DNA from: Straminergon stramineum
Taxonomy: Eukaryota > Streptophyta > Bryopsida > Hypnales > Calliergonaceae
DNA: 64,000 nucleotides
Assembly (NCBI GenBank): GCA_963920665.1
Contig: OY987271.1
Coordinates: 21,269,350 to 21,333,349, forward strand
Direction: 5' to 3'
The first letter of the stretch is position 1; every line of letters begins with the position of its first letter. The notes beneath the pieces were generated by a model that saw only the letters and a list, made by a program, of their open reading frames with translations, ran no database searches and had not been told where the DNA came from. The position numbers and the translations under genes were made by a program. Below are positions 1-13,644 of the stretch, one piece after another.

Positions 1-2101
<2,101 letters not shown>

Positions 2102-4815
2102 ATAATTGTACCTCCCCTGTAAATCCACAGTCAGTAAGTGTTGTGAAGGATACAGTATGCGATGGCCTCACCACAGTTGTATACCGATACTTGTGTTTTG
2201 AATTCCCGAGGTAATTATGCTGAAGTTTATATTCATACACATTCTCATCGGAATCACGACTGCATACTGCATGCTTCTGTGAATGTCCTCTTGCTGTGAA
2301 TGGATTGGTAATAACTAATAAGAGAAGTTGTGCAGATATCTGTACTATTAAATGCACATGGACATGTTTTCATCCAGAAAGCAGTCATTCGCGGAAATCT
2401 CAATAGCAGTAGCCACGAACAGAAGGACAAGCTCTGATAGAGGTGAACCAGAACTTGTGGAGAGGAAATTGAGCTGTGTTTTGCATAGAAATGAGGTTTG
2501 TTCTCCTGAAATGCTCATCTTGACATCTTGGACTTTTGAGCCTAGGGTCATGCTTGGTTTAACCCCTACAATTCCTTGAAACTACATTTGTGGTTCTTGA
2601 GGTTGTGGTCAGCTGCTCTGCTTTGACTTTGACTTGTTTGTTTATATTCTTGGATGCACATTTTTTATATGAATTAAAAATATGATGTGCACGCACATGC
2701 AAGTTCGGATGCTTTTTCTATGCATTTTTGAGTGATTTGGCCTTTCAAATTCAATTTCAGCAATTATTGAATTGAATTGAAGGATTTGTGAGGAATTTTC
2801 ACTTGGCAATTCTTTTGACACTTGAGGACATTCTTCCTTGAAGGCTATGGCATGATAAATCATCTTTTTAGTTCATTAAAATTGTGCTTTAATTCAGTAC
2901 TTGTTTTCTCACTTTTTTGTTGTTACAATGCAACATATCATTGTTTGGATTGTAGAAAATAACATTTTTGAATTTTTTGATGAATTTTTTGATGTTTTAT
3001 TTTTTCCATAGGAATCATAGTAACACAAGGTCAAATAAGTTTTTCATAAAGTGGATTCAAGTTTTAATATTTGGTATATTAGTTTCCAACCTTAGCACTT
3101 ACATCTTACTAAAAGATTCAAACTAAATTCAACATTGTCTAATTCTCATTGAACTTTGAAGTTAGTTGAGATATCCCTAGAAGTTCATTGTTAATAATAA
3201 AATTTTGACTTTCTACTTTAAGATTGTTTATTTTACAAACAGTATGGAATTTGACTTTGAAATTTTTTGTATGTGTTGTATATGAAGTTGAGATTAAGAT
3301 CAATCTTATAGTTAAAATTGTCATAGATTTAAATTAAAAAATTCATTGAAAAATCTTGATACAAAAGTGGCCATTTCTTGCATTTTTTGAGTCCAAAATG
3401 CCAATGTATTTAGGTGTTATAATAGAAACACCCGAAAGCATCCATGTGTTCATTCATGTATAATAGAGTTCCCTTGAAGTGTCCCACTATAATGTCATTA
3501 AATTGTCCCTCTATTGATTAGTTGAATATTGATTTTGTCACATTTTGATTTCAAGTTTACGTATACGATGGTTTTAGTGGTCTAGAGAGCTACCACTTTG
3601 AAAATCTTAGAAATTACATGTCATATCCAAAAATTCTAGTTTTTTTTGGGAAAATTCATGATTTTCAATTGTTAATACAATAAAAATGTTTTTTTCTAGC
3701 TAGCTATAGGTGCCTCCAACTATCTTCCACCATGAAAATATGAAGTGCTACAAATCTATAGTGCTACAAATATTTTGCAAGAAATGATCAAAACACTCTT
3801 TGCTACTATATATTATACACAATAACTTCAGTTTGATACGACATGATATTGTAATACTCTTCACCAACTCAGGAGTTTTGAGCGATAGTCAGTGCAAGCC
3901 AACTGTCTCTAAATGGGGACTTCTTGAGCCAAGGATTTTTTGGAGTAAAAGCAACTGCACTGCAACAGTGCCAAAGAGGGGAGCCTAGAGGAGGTCTGGC
4001 GTGTGTTTTTGAAGTGTTTGGTCTTATAGCTCCTCTTGTGCCCCATGGCAAACAAGCCAAGAAGGAGCGCCAAGCACAACATTTATATGAAGTGTAGCTT
4101 TTATCTTAAAAATCTATTGAAAAAAATTGAAATTGTCAATGCATTAAGATTATTGATTTTACCATCATTCCTACAATGTTCCAATGGCATTTTGAGTTAA
4201 TTTTGAGTTTTTCTATGGGCAAGGAAGCTCTTTATAAACACATGGGGTGGTAGGAGACATGACAACCAGTGTGGGATATGTAAATTAGAGTGAGTAGGAG
4301 CTTCAACTATGTAAAACAAAAGTGCAAATGTTCATCCTTGAAATTTAGTTGTATGAGTAGGGGAGGTCATGCACAATAGTTTGACCTCCAATGATTGTTC
4401 TTTATTTGCTTAAGCAAATGATTCATGCAATACCCAGAAAAGATGATTTCGATAGTGACCACTTTGGTGTTTCAAAGTTAACTATGTAACTATGTCTAGA
4501 TGACACATGGTGTAATGTATTGAGCTCATGAGTGACTGTGCTATATGAGTATCACCTCAAAATCTAAATCACGATGTTCGGATTGTTGTTAGCATATATA
4601 ATGCCAATGTAAATGACATTTTTAATAAACAAATCAAATATATATTTATTTGGAAAATGATTAATATTTTGGTATTTTATATGCTAAATTTAATTGTACA
4701 ATCTTGATGAGCATCTTATATTTGTCTTACATTCAAATTGCCAATTATTGATTCTATGTATGCTACAAGATGATGAGAATCAAATTATCTAAATTTCCAA
4801 ATTTACAACTAAGGT
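2102..4815. other. Intergenic AT-rich DNA, MDAR 3' flank
   Basis: The first few hundred bases should hold the MDAR 3' UTR; I see no unambiguous polyadenylation signal. The rest is AT-rich with only short, low-complexity open frames and no recognisable protein similarity. A stretch at about 4217-4330 is a copy of a dispersed repeat also present near 37.6-37.8 kb, listed separately. Confidence 0.6.
4217..4330 (+). repeat. Dispersed repeat, copy 1 (also at 37.6-37.8 kb)
   Basis: The segment around AGCTCTTTATAAACACATGG, followed by a run like GGGGTGGTAGGAGA and ending near GAGTAGGAGCTTCAAC, matches two adjacent units at 37585-37790. No open frame is shared. The class is unknown; edges are approximate because divergence is high. 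Confidence 0.55.
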
Positions 4816-5038
4816 CACTACAAGAGAAAGGTGTGTTTTAAACAAGTTTTTAAGTATATTCCTAGACATAAGATTATAAGTAATGACCTATTAAGAGATT
4901 TTCAATAAAATTTGACTAAAAACACATGTATATCTAGTAAATTTTTTATCGGAAATATCCTTAAAAGCCATTACTTATAATCTTATATCTAGGGATATAC
5001 TTAAAAACTTGTTTAAAACACACCTTTCTCTTGTAGTG
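4816..5038. mobile_element. CACTA-type miniature foldback element (MITE), 223 bp
   Basis: The left end reads CACTACAAGAGAAAGGTGTG and the right end is its exact reverse complement. The outer ~70 bp of each arm pair with about two mismatches; weaker pairing reaches about 100 bp inward, so nearly the whole element folds back on itself. It is flanked by the direct repeat GGT (4813-4815 and 5039-5041). A CACTA terminus with a 3-bp target duplication is the hallmark of the CACTA (En/Spm) superfamily. There is no coding capacity, so a transposase from elsewhere would have moved it. Confidence 0.9.
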
Positions 5039-5041
5039 GGT

Positions 5042-6447
5042 AGAGATATCAAAAATGGATAACTTAAGCATTTCAACCTATAGGATATAGGTTGAAATGT
5101 TGAGAAATTGAACTTAGTGTGTGAAAATAAGGATAAGGAAAAGTGCCAAAAAAAAAGAATTTTTTTCTCAAGAATGAATATTTTATTCAATATCAATGTA
5201 GATTATTAATTTGGACCTATTCCTATCTCATAGCTCTATTTAAAACAACTAACTTTGAAACTTGTTCTTAATCAAGTGTAAGTCTGACAATCATGTACTA
5301 TGGATAGGTGGGAAGAGAGGCAAATAGATGGGAAGAAGAGAAGAGAATAATCGTTTTCAATCAACAATATATCCAATTTACACTACTACAGGGCACCCTA
5401 TTGTGTCATTACAGGGGGGCTTTTTTTGTTTTAGGTATCTGTAGCTACCTTTCTTATCAAACTTAAAGGTAAGTTTGAATGTTAAATTTGAAATTTATTA
5501 ATTGCATATCTACTAAAATTAGACTCTATAGTAGGATGCAAATGCAATTAAAAAAAATTTAGCAACATGTATTTTAATCCTCTTCTCTATTCAATAATTA
5601 AAATTCTACTACATAAGCTTCAAAGTCTTGATGATTGGCATCCAGGTTTTCCTTGATATCTTCTTTTGGAATTAGACTCTTTGATATGGGATATATTAAT
5701 ATATATGTAGGATATTCTTTAAAGACTCCAAAAAATTGTTGAGTCAATCCAAAGACCATCCTTGTGCGGTTAAATCATGTTTAGGCATTTAAAGAGCGAT
5801 AAGATTGGTGGAGATAATAGTGAAGAGGGTGGTGAAACAATTAATTTATTGGGAGAAATTGAAACAACATGTATGAACCAAAATATATCTTTATACACAA
5901 AATAAATATCCTTATAAGGAAAGAAATTTCTTAAAATGATAGTCTATAAGCCATTCAAAAGTGTTACATCCCAAGCCATGAAGACTTTGGAAAAATTTGA
6001 TTTGATTTGATTTGTACAAATTTATGGTTTGGTTCCAAATCTAACTTTACTACCTTGTTTGAAAATACTAACCTCATAGAAATTTTAAATTGAGTTTCCT
6101 AAATTACCTCTAATTTTTTGAATATAAGTCTTTAATTAGTGAACAAAACTAAACAAATAATTATTTGTGGTCAACAATTATTGTGCTATATGGAATTTTT
6201 TTGGAGTTTTCAAAGAAAGATATTTCGCAATAAATGTTTTGCATTTTGAATATTTGAAGTATTTGAAAATCACCCAATAAAATTTCAAAGTAGGATAATA
6301 TTCTTCTTGACACTTTGTGCAATTTATATACACTTTCAATTGATGAATAAATGATGTTTAATCCATAATGTGTATATTCAAGAATGTGAATGTAACCAAC
6401 ATTCTAGTAATTGACACAAATTACGCTACCTTAGAAAAATGAAAACA
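5042..6447. other. Intergenic AT-rich DNA without recognised features
   Basis: No gene is seen. A CACTACTACAGGG string near 5382 resembles one CACTA terminus but I found no matching inverted partner. The rest is AT-rich and low in complexity. Confidence 0.55.
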
Positions 6448-8105
6448 GGTGATTGTATGAAACACTTGTATTATTTTTGTCACACATTGCGTACTGATTA
6501 GTTATTGGGCCATAAATTCTATGTTCTGACTCCAAATGACTCCAAATGACTCCAAATTCATAGACAAGATACTTATGACTATTATACACCATGTCTATAT
6601 TTTTAGAATTAATTTATTTTACTATTTAATAATAGCCCCCAATTTTATGTCACACTTGCCAATTTTTTTTTTAACAAAGTAGTACCCAAAGAAACGAATT
6701 TGGAGCTCAAAATTAGAGGAGATGGTCTTGTAGTATACTTTTAGCTACTCTTCAAAGCATTTAAAAAAATAATTAATTATATGTTGTGTAGAAGTCTACA
6801 CAATGAGTCTCTTTCTACTTGCATTTCAAAACATGTAAAACATTATTTTGGTTTTTTTTTTTGGAGAATGACCATCTCCATAGAGTTGCTACAAATGTAC
6901 AATTTTTCTTTGTTTTATTTTAGTTTTCTCCTATTCTTTATTAACCCCTAAAGGACCATTGTCCCTTCGGGGGACAAATGAGATTTCGGGCAGGTACCTA
7001 TGGTTACAATTTTTGTCCTGATTTTTTGAAACTTTTTATGAAGATAGAAAAATTGATTAGCTTCGTGGATATTATAATTCTTTTTTCATTTGGTGCCCGG
7101 GAACGAAAGTTATGCCCAAATAAGCTCAAAACAAGGGAGAGGGGGCAGCAAAAAAATGTTTCAAAAATTTGAATTTTTTTATTTTTTATTTTTTCCCTTA
7201 TAGATTGTATTTTTGTCTACATGGAAAGCTTTGATTCATTCCATTTGGATTTGTTATGAGAAAGTTATAGACAATCTTGTTTTTCGGGCACTTAGGGCAT
7301 CTTTCTGAAAAAATAACTTGTAGGATTCATTTCTAAATGGAATTTTTACAATTTTTCAAAAGAAAAAGGTCCGAATCGTTTCATTTGACTTCTAGAACAA
7401 TCTCACCATTGGGATTAGTGCATTTTAATTCCATCTTAGAGATATTAATAATTTAGATTTTCCTTCTATCTTGTATCTACTTCTACTTAACAATTTTTTA
7501 GAGAATAAAAATTAATTCTTTTTGTATTTTCTTTTTTTTCCTAGACTCTCAACTCAATTCTCCACAACAAAGATTTAAAGCTCAAAACTCTGTAGTGCAA
7601 AAAATTTAAGTTAAGAAGGTTCAAAGTCAAATAACCTAATCTCGCAATGTGTGGAAAAACTTGTTTTCTTCACTTTAAACACAGATATCTTGCAATCTAT
7701 GCGGTCAAAACTTCTGAAATTTTTCCCACACATTTTCATACTATTTAGGTGTAAGATCCTACGATTAGATGTCCAAAAAATACAATTTTCAAAGTTTTTT
7801 ACTCTTTGCTCTAAAAATGGCAGTTTTGAGTGTTTTTTTGCAGAAAAAAGGCCTTGGTCCTTTAGGGGTTAATGAAAACATTAAATTATCTATTGTCTTG
7901 AGATTTGGCACTTTTCTAGTTCTTGTACTTAGAGAATTTTTTAATGAATTTCTTGCGGTAGTTACCTTCATCTTAAAGGTGCATATATTGAACATATTTT
8001 TTAATTTAAAAAAAATTTATTTCCTAATTTTAAAGTATTTCCAAGAAAATCATGAGTATTGTTACTAAATGCAACAAATAGTACAAGTGTTTTGTGCAAT
8101 CACCC
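6448..8105. mobile_element. Non-autonomous TIR element, family T2 (TIR GGGTGATTGCAAGARACACT), interrupted
   Basis: The left end (from 6448) reads roughly GGTGATTGTATGAAACACTT and continues GTATTATTTTTGTC. The reverse complement of the right end (8078-8105) reads GGGTGATTGCACAAAACACT and continues TGTACTATTTG. The same terminal sequence bounds a second element at 42305-43018, so four ends agree. The inner part contains a separate TTAA-bordered element (6941-7872), which must have inserted later. No clear target duplication survives; AAAC-like runs flank both ends. No transposase is present and the superfamily is undetermined. Confidence 0.65.
6941..7872. mobile_element. Non-autonomous TIR element, family T1 (TTAA + CCCCTAAAGGACCA), 932 bp
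   Basis: The left end TTAACCCCTAAAGGACCA (6941-6958) is repeated as its exact reverse complement at 7855-7872. Short open frames inside (for example 7651-7872) look like chance frames. The right ~210 bp closely resemble 33421-33634 and, more distantly, 43570-43760, which defines a family. TTAA borders with a C-rich first base suggest a piggyBac-type target choice. TTAA is palindromic and is also compatible with a TA duplication, so a Tc1/mariner-like origin is not excluded. Confidence 0.75.
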
Positions 8106-11100
8106 AAACAAACAAAAAACTTGACTTTAAAGTAAATTCCAAAGTAGGATTTTTATTTGTGGCAATCTGTTGCATAGTGTCAATTTTGGAAAAGTTGTTG
8201 AAATTTTGTGAAATATTTATTGAATTCCAATGAATGAAATCAACAAAACTCACACTATTTTTCAAAGTAAGGGGATGATATTCTCACCAGATCAATGCAA
8301 ATGCAATTACAACTTTGGTATCACTAAAGGATATTTATTTTGTGTTGTATGCATTCATAGATATAAATAGTTTCATTCATATTGTACATGTTGATTTCAT
8401 GGATGAAAAGAGCTTTTTGCTCAAGTTCAAATTTCACATAACATCATTCATTAGAAGAATTAGGGGGTGCTTGGACTTCATGCAAATAAATTAAAAAATA
8501 TAAATTAATTCCGTTTTCACTCAAGGTATTGTAGTAATCATTAGATGGGAATCAACCAAGGCTGGCTAGAATTTAAAACTATTAAAAAACTATTAAAGAA
8601 TTGAAAAAATTGAAAAATTAATCAAATAAATAAAGAATATGAAAAAAATAATTTTTTTTCAAAAATTAAAATTAAAAAATATTTGACTATTCCTATTTGA
8701 CATGGTCGTTGTCTAGCCATGTCAGTGAGCTGATGTGGCTAAGTTCCCATAGTCCAAGAACTTGTGGGAACTCGCAGGTTTTCATAGTAGCTCATTCTCT
8801 TCTAATAGACCATCCTTACACTAGTATCAATGTCTCTGCATTGTAGAGACTTGCTTTACACGCGCAATCTTTATTTCTAATTCCCTTAGTCTTCACCTAA
8901 AGTTGAAAATTCAACTTCTTGAAGTTGAATTTTGAATGTGTGTTGTTTGCAAAAGCTTGAATGTATTGTTTCCTCACTAGCACAAAATAAATATAGGCTA
9001 AAATGGTTTTGTGCAAAATTTGTGTTTAAGCTATTACAAAATTATGCTAAAACTAACACATAATTAACACAAAATCATTAGACATCCCATAGTAGATTTG
9101 TACAACAATCATATTAAAGGAAAATACTCTAATTTTGATAAATTAATGCCACATGCACTAATAAGATATATTAATCGACTGTGAAAAATTGAAAGTAGAA
9201 TCCTATATTGTTGCACAACAAAGCAAAACAATTTGATGGTGTCTATTAATAAGTACCAACATCATTAATTGAACTTTTACATATCTTTTATGTAACAATT
9301 AACTACAAGATGAAGAACACTATTAATACTCTCTATAACTATATTGATCTATTTAGGTTATATAATATATTATATTAGGAAAGATTTGGTTAAATCAAAA
9401 CTTCAATTACAATCGAATGGACAAAGTATTATCCCAAAGCTCTTGAAAATTCCTATACCCTTGTGCTAATATTGAAGACAAGTCAAGGTTTGATGGTATT
9501 GTATTGAGTGGTTTAAGTCAGCATTCCTTGCCAAATAATTAATTGTAATTGTGACATGTGATTTGATAGATGCTTGAAAATAAAAAGATCCTTTTTTCCA
9601 AAAAAAATATTTGAAAAAAAATTCCCCCCAAACTATGGTATTTATTATTAGAAATGTTCTTTCTTGAACCTGTTTGCTACCCAAAAAATTTGCCCTATAG
9701 GAGGAGGTCCTTAAATGGAGTGGGCATTTAGAATTGACCATAGGGGCTGCCCATATACAAAGCATGTGGTTGCTAAAATGGACACCATTTTTTAAATTAG
9801 GAAAATGTGATTGCAAGTGCTTGATTTTAGGGTACTAAGTAGTACTTTTGGACTACTACTATGTGTGATTCACTATTTAATCATGAATGCATCATTTAAT
9901 TGTGAACATAGAATTCAAGATGACAATAAGAAAGAAATGATAAATATAAATTTCAAGGTACATATTTCTCTTGCTTGATTTAGGACACTCTGTGCATGCA
10001 TTATGGAACTTTTCAGAACATAGTGAGCACCTACTTCATCTATTTTTGGACCGATTTGCTTTTTTCAAAGGCACATGTTAATTCATTATTGCTGAAGTCT
10101 ATGACCATCAATAGCAACCTATAGACTCTTCACTTTGGAAAATCATATCTAATTCATTCTAAGTCAAAAAATTACAATTTAAATTGCAATTTGTTTCTTA
10201 TCCTTTTCTTTGTCTCCAAAAAAAATTAAAAATCATTGGCCAACTAGTTTCTTCCACACCTCTGTTTTTCTCCTTAGATGTGCCATTCTTAAGCCTCCTA
10301 CCTTAGTATGAACGTATTCTAATTTGAAGCTCTTGCGTGGAGCGCCAAGTCAATGGACGTGCACGACACGTGACAATGTTTGCAACTGCGGTTAGCGCGA
10401 AATGACTGCACCCCTCCCCCAAAATTCTCAGCATACACTCCTAGCTTGGCTTGGATTGTACTCATGTAATGTACTCTCATATTTGCAAAGAAAATATCCT
10501 TTCATTTGCACCTAGAAAGAAAAAGAAATAAACTTGACTCCACTTGTCTCGGAAAGTCAATCATGGTGTTCAATTCTACAGTTACCGTAACCACATGCAA
10601 CTATGAAATCCGTTGCTTTTCATTCCATGAAATAGTGACAAAACAAGGGGTGAGTGAAAAAAGTCACAAGGGACAAATCGTGGGGCCGACTTGGATACTA
10701 ACAATAGATCATTTTCAATCAAAAGTGACACAATGAAAAACGATGGGATTCGCTCTAGTGGTAGCTCATGGCTGGAAGCCCGGGAATATGGAAACTTAAT
10801 TACTACTGCCACGCAACTCCCAACAATTGTCTTCCCAAATTCTCATTGATTGACGATGGAAGCACTAAGGTAGAAGCACCTAAATGTGACACTTGTTTGG
10901 ATCTCTTGAATATGGAGGGTGCGTATAGGAAAAAATGTTGTGAGTGTATTAGGAAATGGTTTAGGAAACCAACAAAATTGGTTTTGTATTTTTTTGAGCT
11001 TGTATGAATATTATACGAATTTTTGAAAAGTACCTCGTAGATGCACCTATTGTGGACATTAGACTAACACCAAAGTAGACACGAAAACATCCAAAAGCAA

Positions 11101-11283
11101 CACTCTCTAAACTTGGATCAAGTGCAGGTGATTGGTTGCTTTTTGAAAAAATGACAAATTTTTGGAACCTCACATGTCAACTTTAGAACCCCACTTGTCT
11201 ACTTTGAGTCCACAAGCGCTTGGATTTAAGTTGTTTTGTAGGTGTCCGTAAACGACTCATGTTACATTTGGGTGCTTCTACTT
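8106..11283. other. Intergenic DNA without recognised genes
   Basis: Mostly AT-rich. The stretch at about 10330-10450 is richer in GC and contains CACGTG (G-box core) within GACACGTGAC near 10365, but no gene follows it within recognisable distance. Short open frames at 9466-9816, 10506-10736 and 10768-11007 show no family features and overlap one another on both strands. Confidence 0.5.
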
Positions 11284-11290
11284 TATCCTA

Positions 11291-13017
11291 GGGTCGAGAC
11301 TATAGTAGTATGACGAGCTGTTCGTGGGGTCAGCTCTAGAAATCAAGCAACTTGGACAAAGCCGCCACATGTGCCGCTTCTTCCCCTCCTGTGAGACTAA
11401 TGCGCTCCTGCAGCACAACCCGCCTAACGCGCCCGAGCGGTTCAAATCCTACTTTTTAGGGTGACCTCCTTGTCGCTATGCTCATCAATTTGGTGTTCCC
11501 TACTACAGTAGTTGTCATCATCGTTGTTGCACTGGACCTGCTGCTGTGCAAGTGAAGGAGAGCGATTGAAGAATCACTAGAAGCTGGTTGTACTTGGCCT
11601 TGATGGTGCACGCATGTTTAAATTAGATCGTGTTTTTTTTTTAAACAAGTGAAATGGAATTTCATGCATTGCAAGTGCAAGGCCACCATGCTAGCCTCAG
11701 ATCTGATTGATCAAGAATTCACATGGCTTGTCTGTTGCGAATAGATCAAACTTCAGAGATTTGTTTTCACGATTTCCATGTGGTACTAGCTAAAGGATCG
11801 ATTTGTTGTTGTTGGCCACTACAATCTTTTTAATAAGAATTAAATCATGAAACTTTGTTTCCAATTTTGATATCTTACTGCACTTGTATTCCTTCATGGC
11901 TTTGAGTGGTAACATTTTCACGTTTAATTGCAATCCATAATGTCCACAACTAGCATTGATCTTCTGTTCTACACATTTTTTTGAATGACTTCCAATTTCT
12001 TGTGATTTTACTGAATATGGTTGAATGATTGAATATGTTTTAATTACCAGATGGAAGATGAATTATGGGTGGAAGATAAGTTAGATACCACAGGTTTGAA
12101 AATGGTTTTACTTGTAGTGTTCCTCTCAGGAGTCAACACATGGTCATTCAAACAACAATTTTTTTAAATATTTTTTATGTTGGCATATGTGACTGACTCG
12201 TTAATCGTTGTTTGTGCAGCACCTCGACCCTTCTTCTCATTAAAATCTTCTTAGAGTGATTCCTTCTGTGCATGCTGCTCTCGTGAAAGGAGTTTTGAAT
12301 ATGGAGCGGTTCAAATCGTCACTTACTGTTGAAGCCTCCTCCGAGCTACAATTGGACTTCGTGGATTTTGAAGGAGCTTCAAGTAAATCCTATGATGCAT
12401 ATGCAATACCTCAGTTATTGGGCCTTTACCTTGAAGTTGATGAAAATGGGATAAGCATTGACCTTCAACACAACTGCAGCTTCAGAGAGGATGCCACCCC
12501 TACCGCAAGAAAAAGACAGTCACAAGGGTGCAAAGCAAGCTCCAGATTCCTCCTGAGGGTCCATTTGACAGAAAAGCCGTGAGGATTCATGATCGATCTG
12601 ATTTGATACTAGCACGGTGGCCTTGCATTTAACCTTGCAATGCATGAAATTCTGTTTCATTTGTTTAAAGAAAACCCACCTGATCTGATCTAAACATACC
12701 TACGCCATCAAGGCCAAGCACAACCAGCTTCTAGTGATTCTTGGAATGCTTCGATCACTCTCCTTCGCTTGCGCAGCAGGTCCAGTGCAACAACGACGAC
12801 TACTGTGATGGGGAGCACCAAGTTGACGAGCATAGCGACGAGGAGGTCTCCCGGAAAAGTAGGATCTGAACCGCTCGGGTGCGTCAGGCGGGCTGTGCCG
12901 CAGCGCGTCAGTCTCGCGGGAGGGGAAGAAGCGGCACATGTGGCGGCTTTGTCCAGGCTGCTCGATGTCCAGAGCTGACCCCGCGAACGGCTCGTCATAC
13001 TACTATAGTCTCAACCC
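11291..13017. mobile_element. Mutator-like element with long inverted arms (Pack-MULE candidate), 1727 bp
   Basis: The segment 11291 to about 11735 pairs as an imperfect inverted repeat with about 12583-13017, giving arms of roughly 440 bp beginning GGGTCGAGACTATAGTAG on the left and GGGTTGAGACTATAGTAG on the right. The arms are flanked by a direct repeat TATCCTA at 11284-11290 and 13018-13024, extendable by one G. Long arms and a 7-9 bp target duplication fit the Mutator superfamily, although 8 bp would also suit hAT. The right arm keeps many CpG sites; the left has lost several to TG or CA, so the arms have decayed unequally. The middle carries a gene-like fragment, listed separately, and no transposase. 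Confidence 0.75.
12219..12582 (+). pseudogene. Unrecognised gene-like fragment inside the MULE-like element
   Basis: A 108-codon open frame runs from 12256 to 12582, preceded by a plausible splice acceptor (TTTGTGCAG ending near 12219). Its composition looks protein-like and not AT-rich noise: it includes stretches such as LNMERFKSSLTVEASSELQL and LLGLYLEVDENGIS. I do not recognise the family. Its position between the inverted arms suggests a host exon captured by the element, but a chance frame cannot be excluded. Confidence 0.35.
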
Positions 13018-13024
13018 TATCCTA

Positions 13025-13644
13025 GTATATATTTTCAATTCTTTGACCGGCAACAACTTAGATTCTCCTCTGCACTCCAGTCGATCAATCTCTCAACGGT
13101 CCAGACATTGGAGACTACTGCAGCTTGGAACGAACGGGTGAAGTTATTCCACTGGACGCCCCTCCAAGTTTACGATTTTTCCTCAGCTTCCCATTTCGCG
13201 CTGGTGAGTGGAAGCTCCGATGGACTCGCTACAGACGGCGGATCCCGTTGCTGTCTGGATTCGCGCGTCCATGAAGTCCTCGCAATGCCGTATTACTGGT
13301 GGTGTAGTCCTCTGCTTTGGGGCTTCAGCTAGCGATCAAGTCGCCATGAAACTGGTGTGTAACTATCGAGTCCCATGGAACTAGTGTGTTACTAGCTGGA
13401 CGTAATTCTGTAGCACTGGGGTTGCATCCCGTGGAGGTGGACGAAAGGGTGAAAGCTATTAGCAAGCTGTGCTTGAATGTTCAGTGGAATCGCTCCTCCT
13501 CCAACTCCCACGATTGAGCTCAATTCGCTGTTTTTTTGCAGAGCTAGTGATCCTCTCGTGAGGTGACCATTGCGCTCGCTAGCAACTGAGATTTTGCGAA
13601 TGCGCCAGCGACTCTAAATCAGCGGCGACGCGAAAGTCCTAACA
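13025..13644 (+). promoter_or_regulatory. 5' flank and probable 5' UTR of the channel pseudogene
   Basis: This GC-richer stretch lies between the MULE-like element and the channel start codon at 13645. It holds short overlapping open frames but none with family features. TATATATT occurs near 13026, right at the element border, and could serve as a TATA-like box; this is inference only. Confidence 0.35.

Noticed and set aside
5376..5420. CACTACTACAGGG string resembling a CACTA terminus
   Set aside because: No inverted partner or 3-bp duplication found nearby.
10741..10800. CTCTAGTGGTAGCTCATGG, resembling a tRNA-derived SINE A box
   Set aside because: No convincing B box at the right distance and no tRNA fold.
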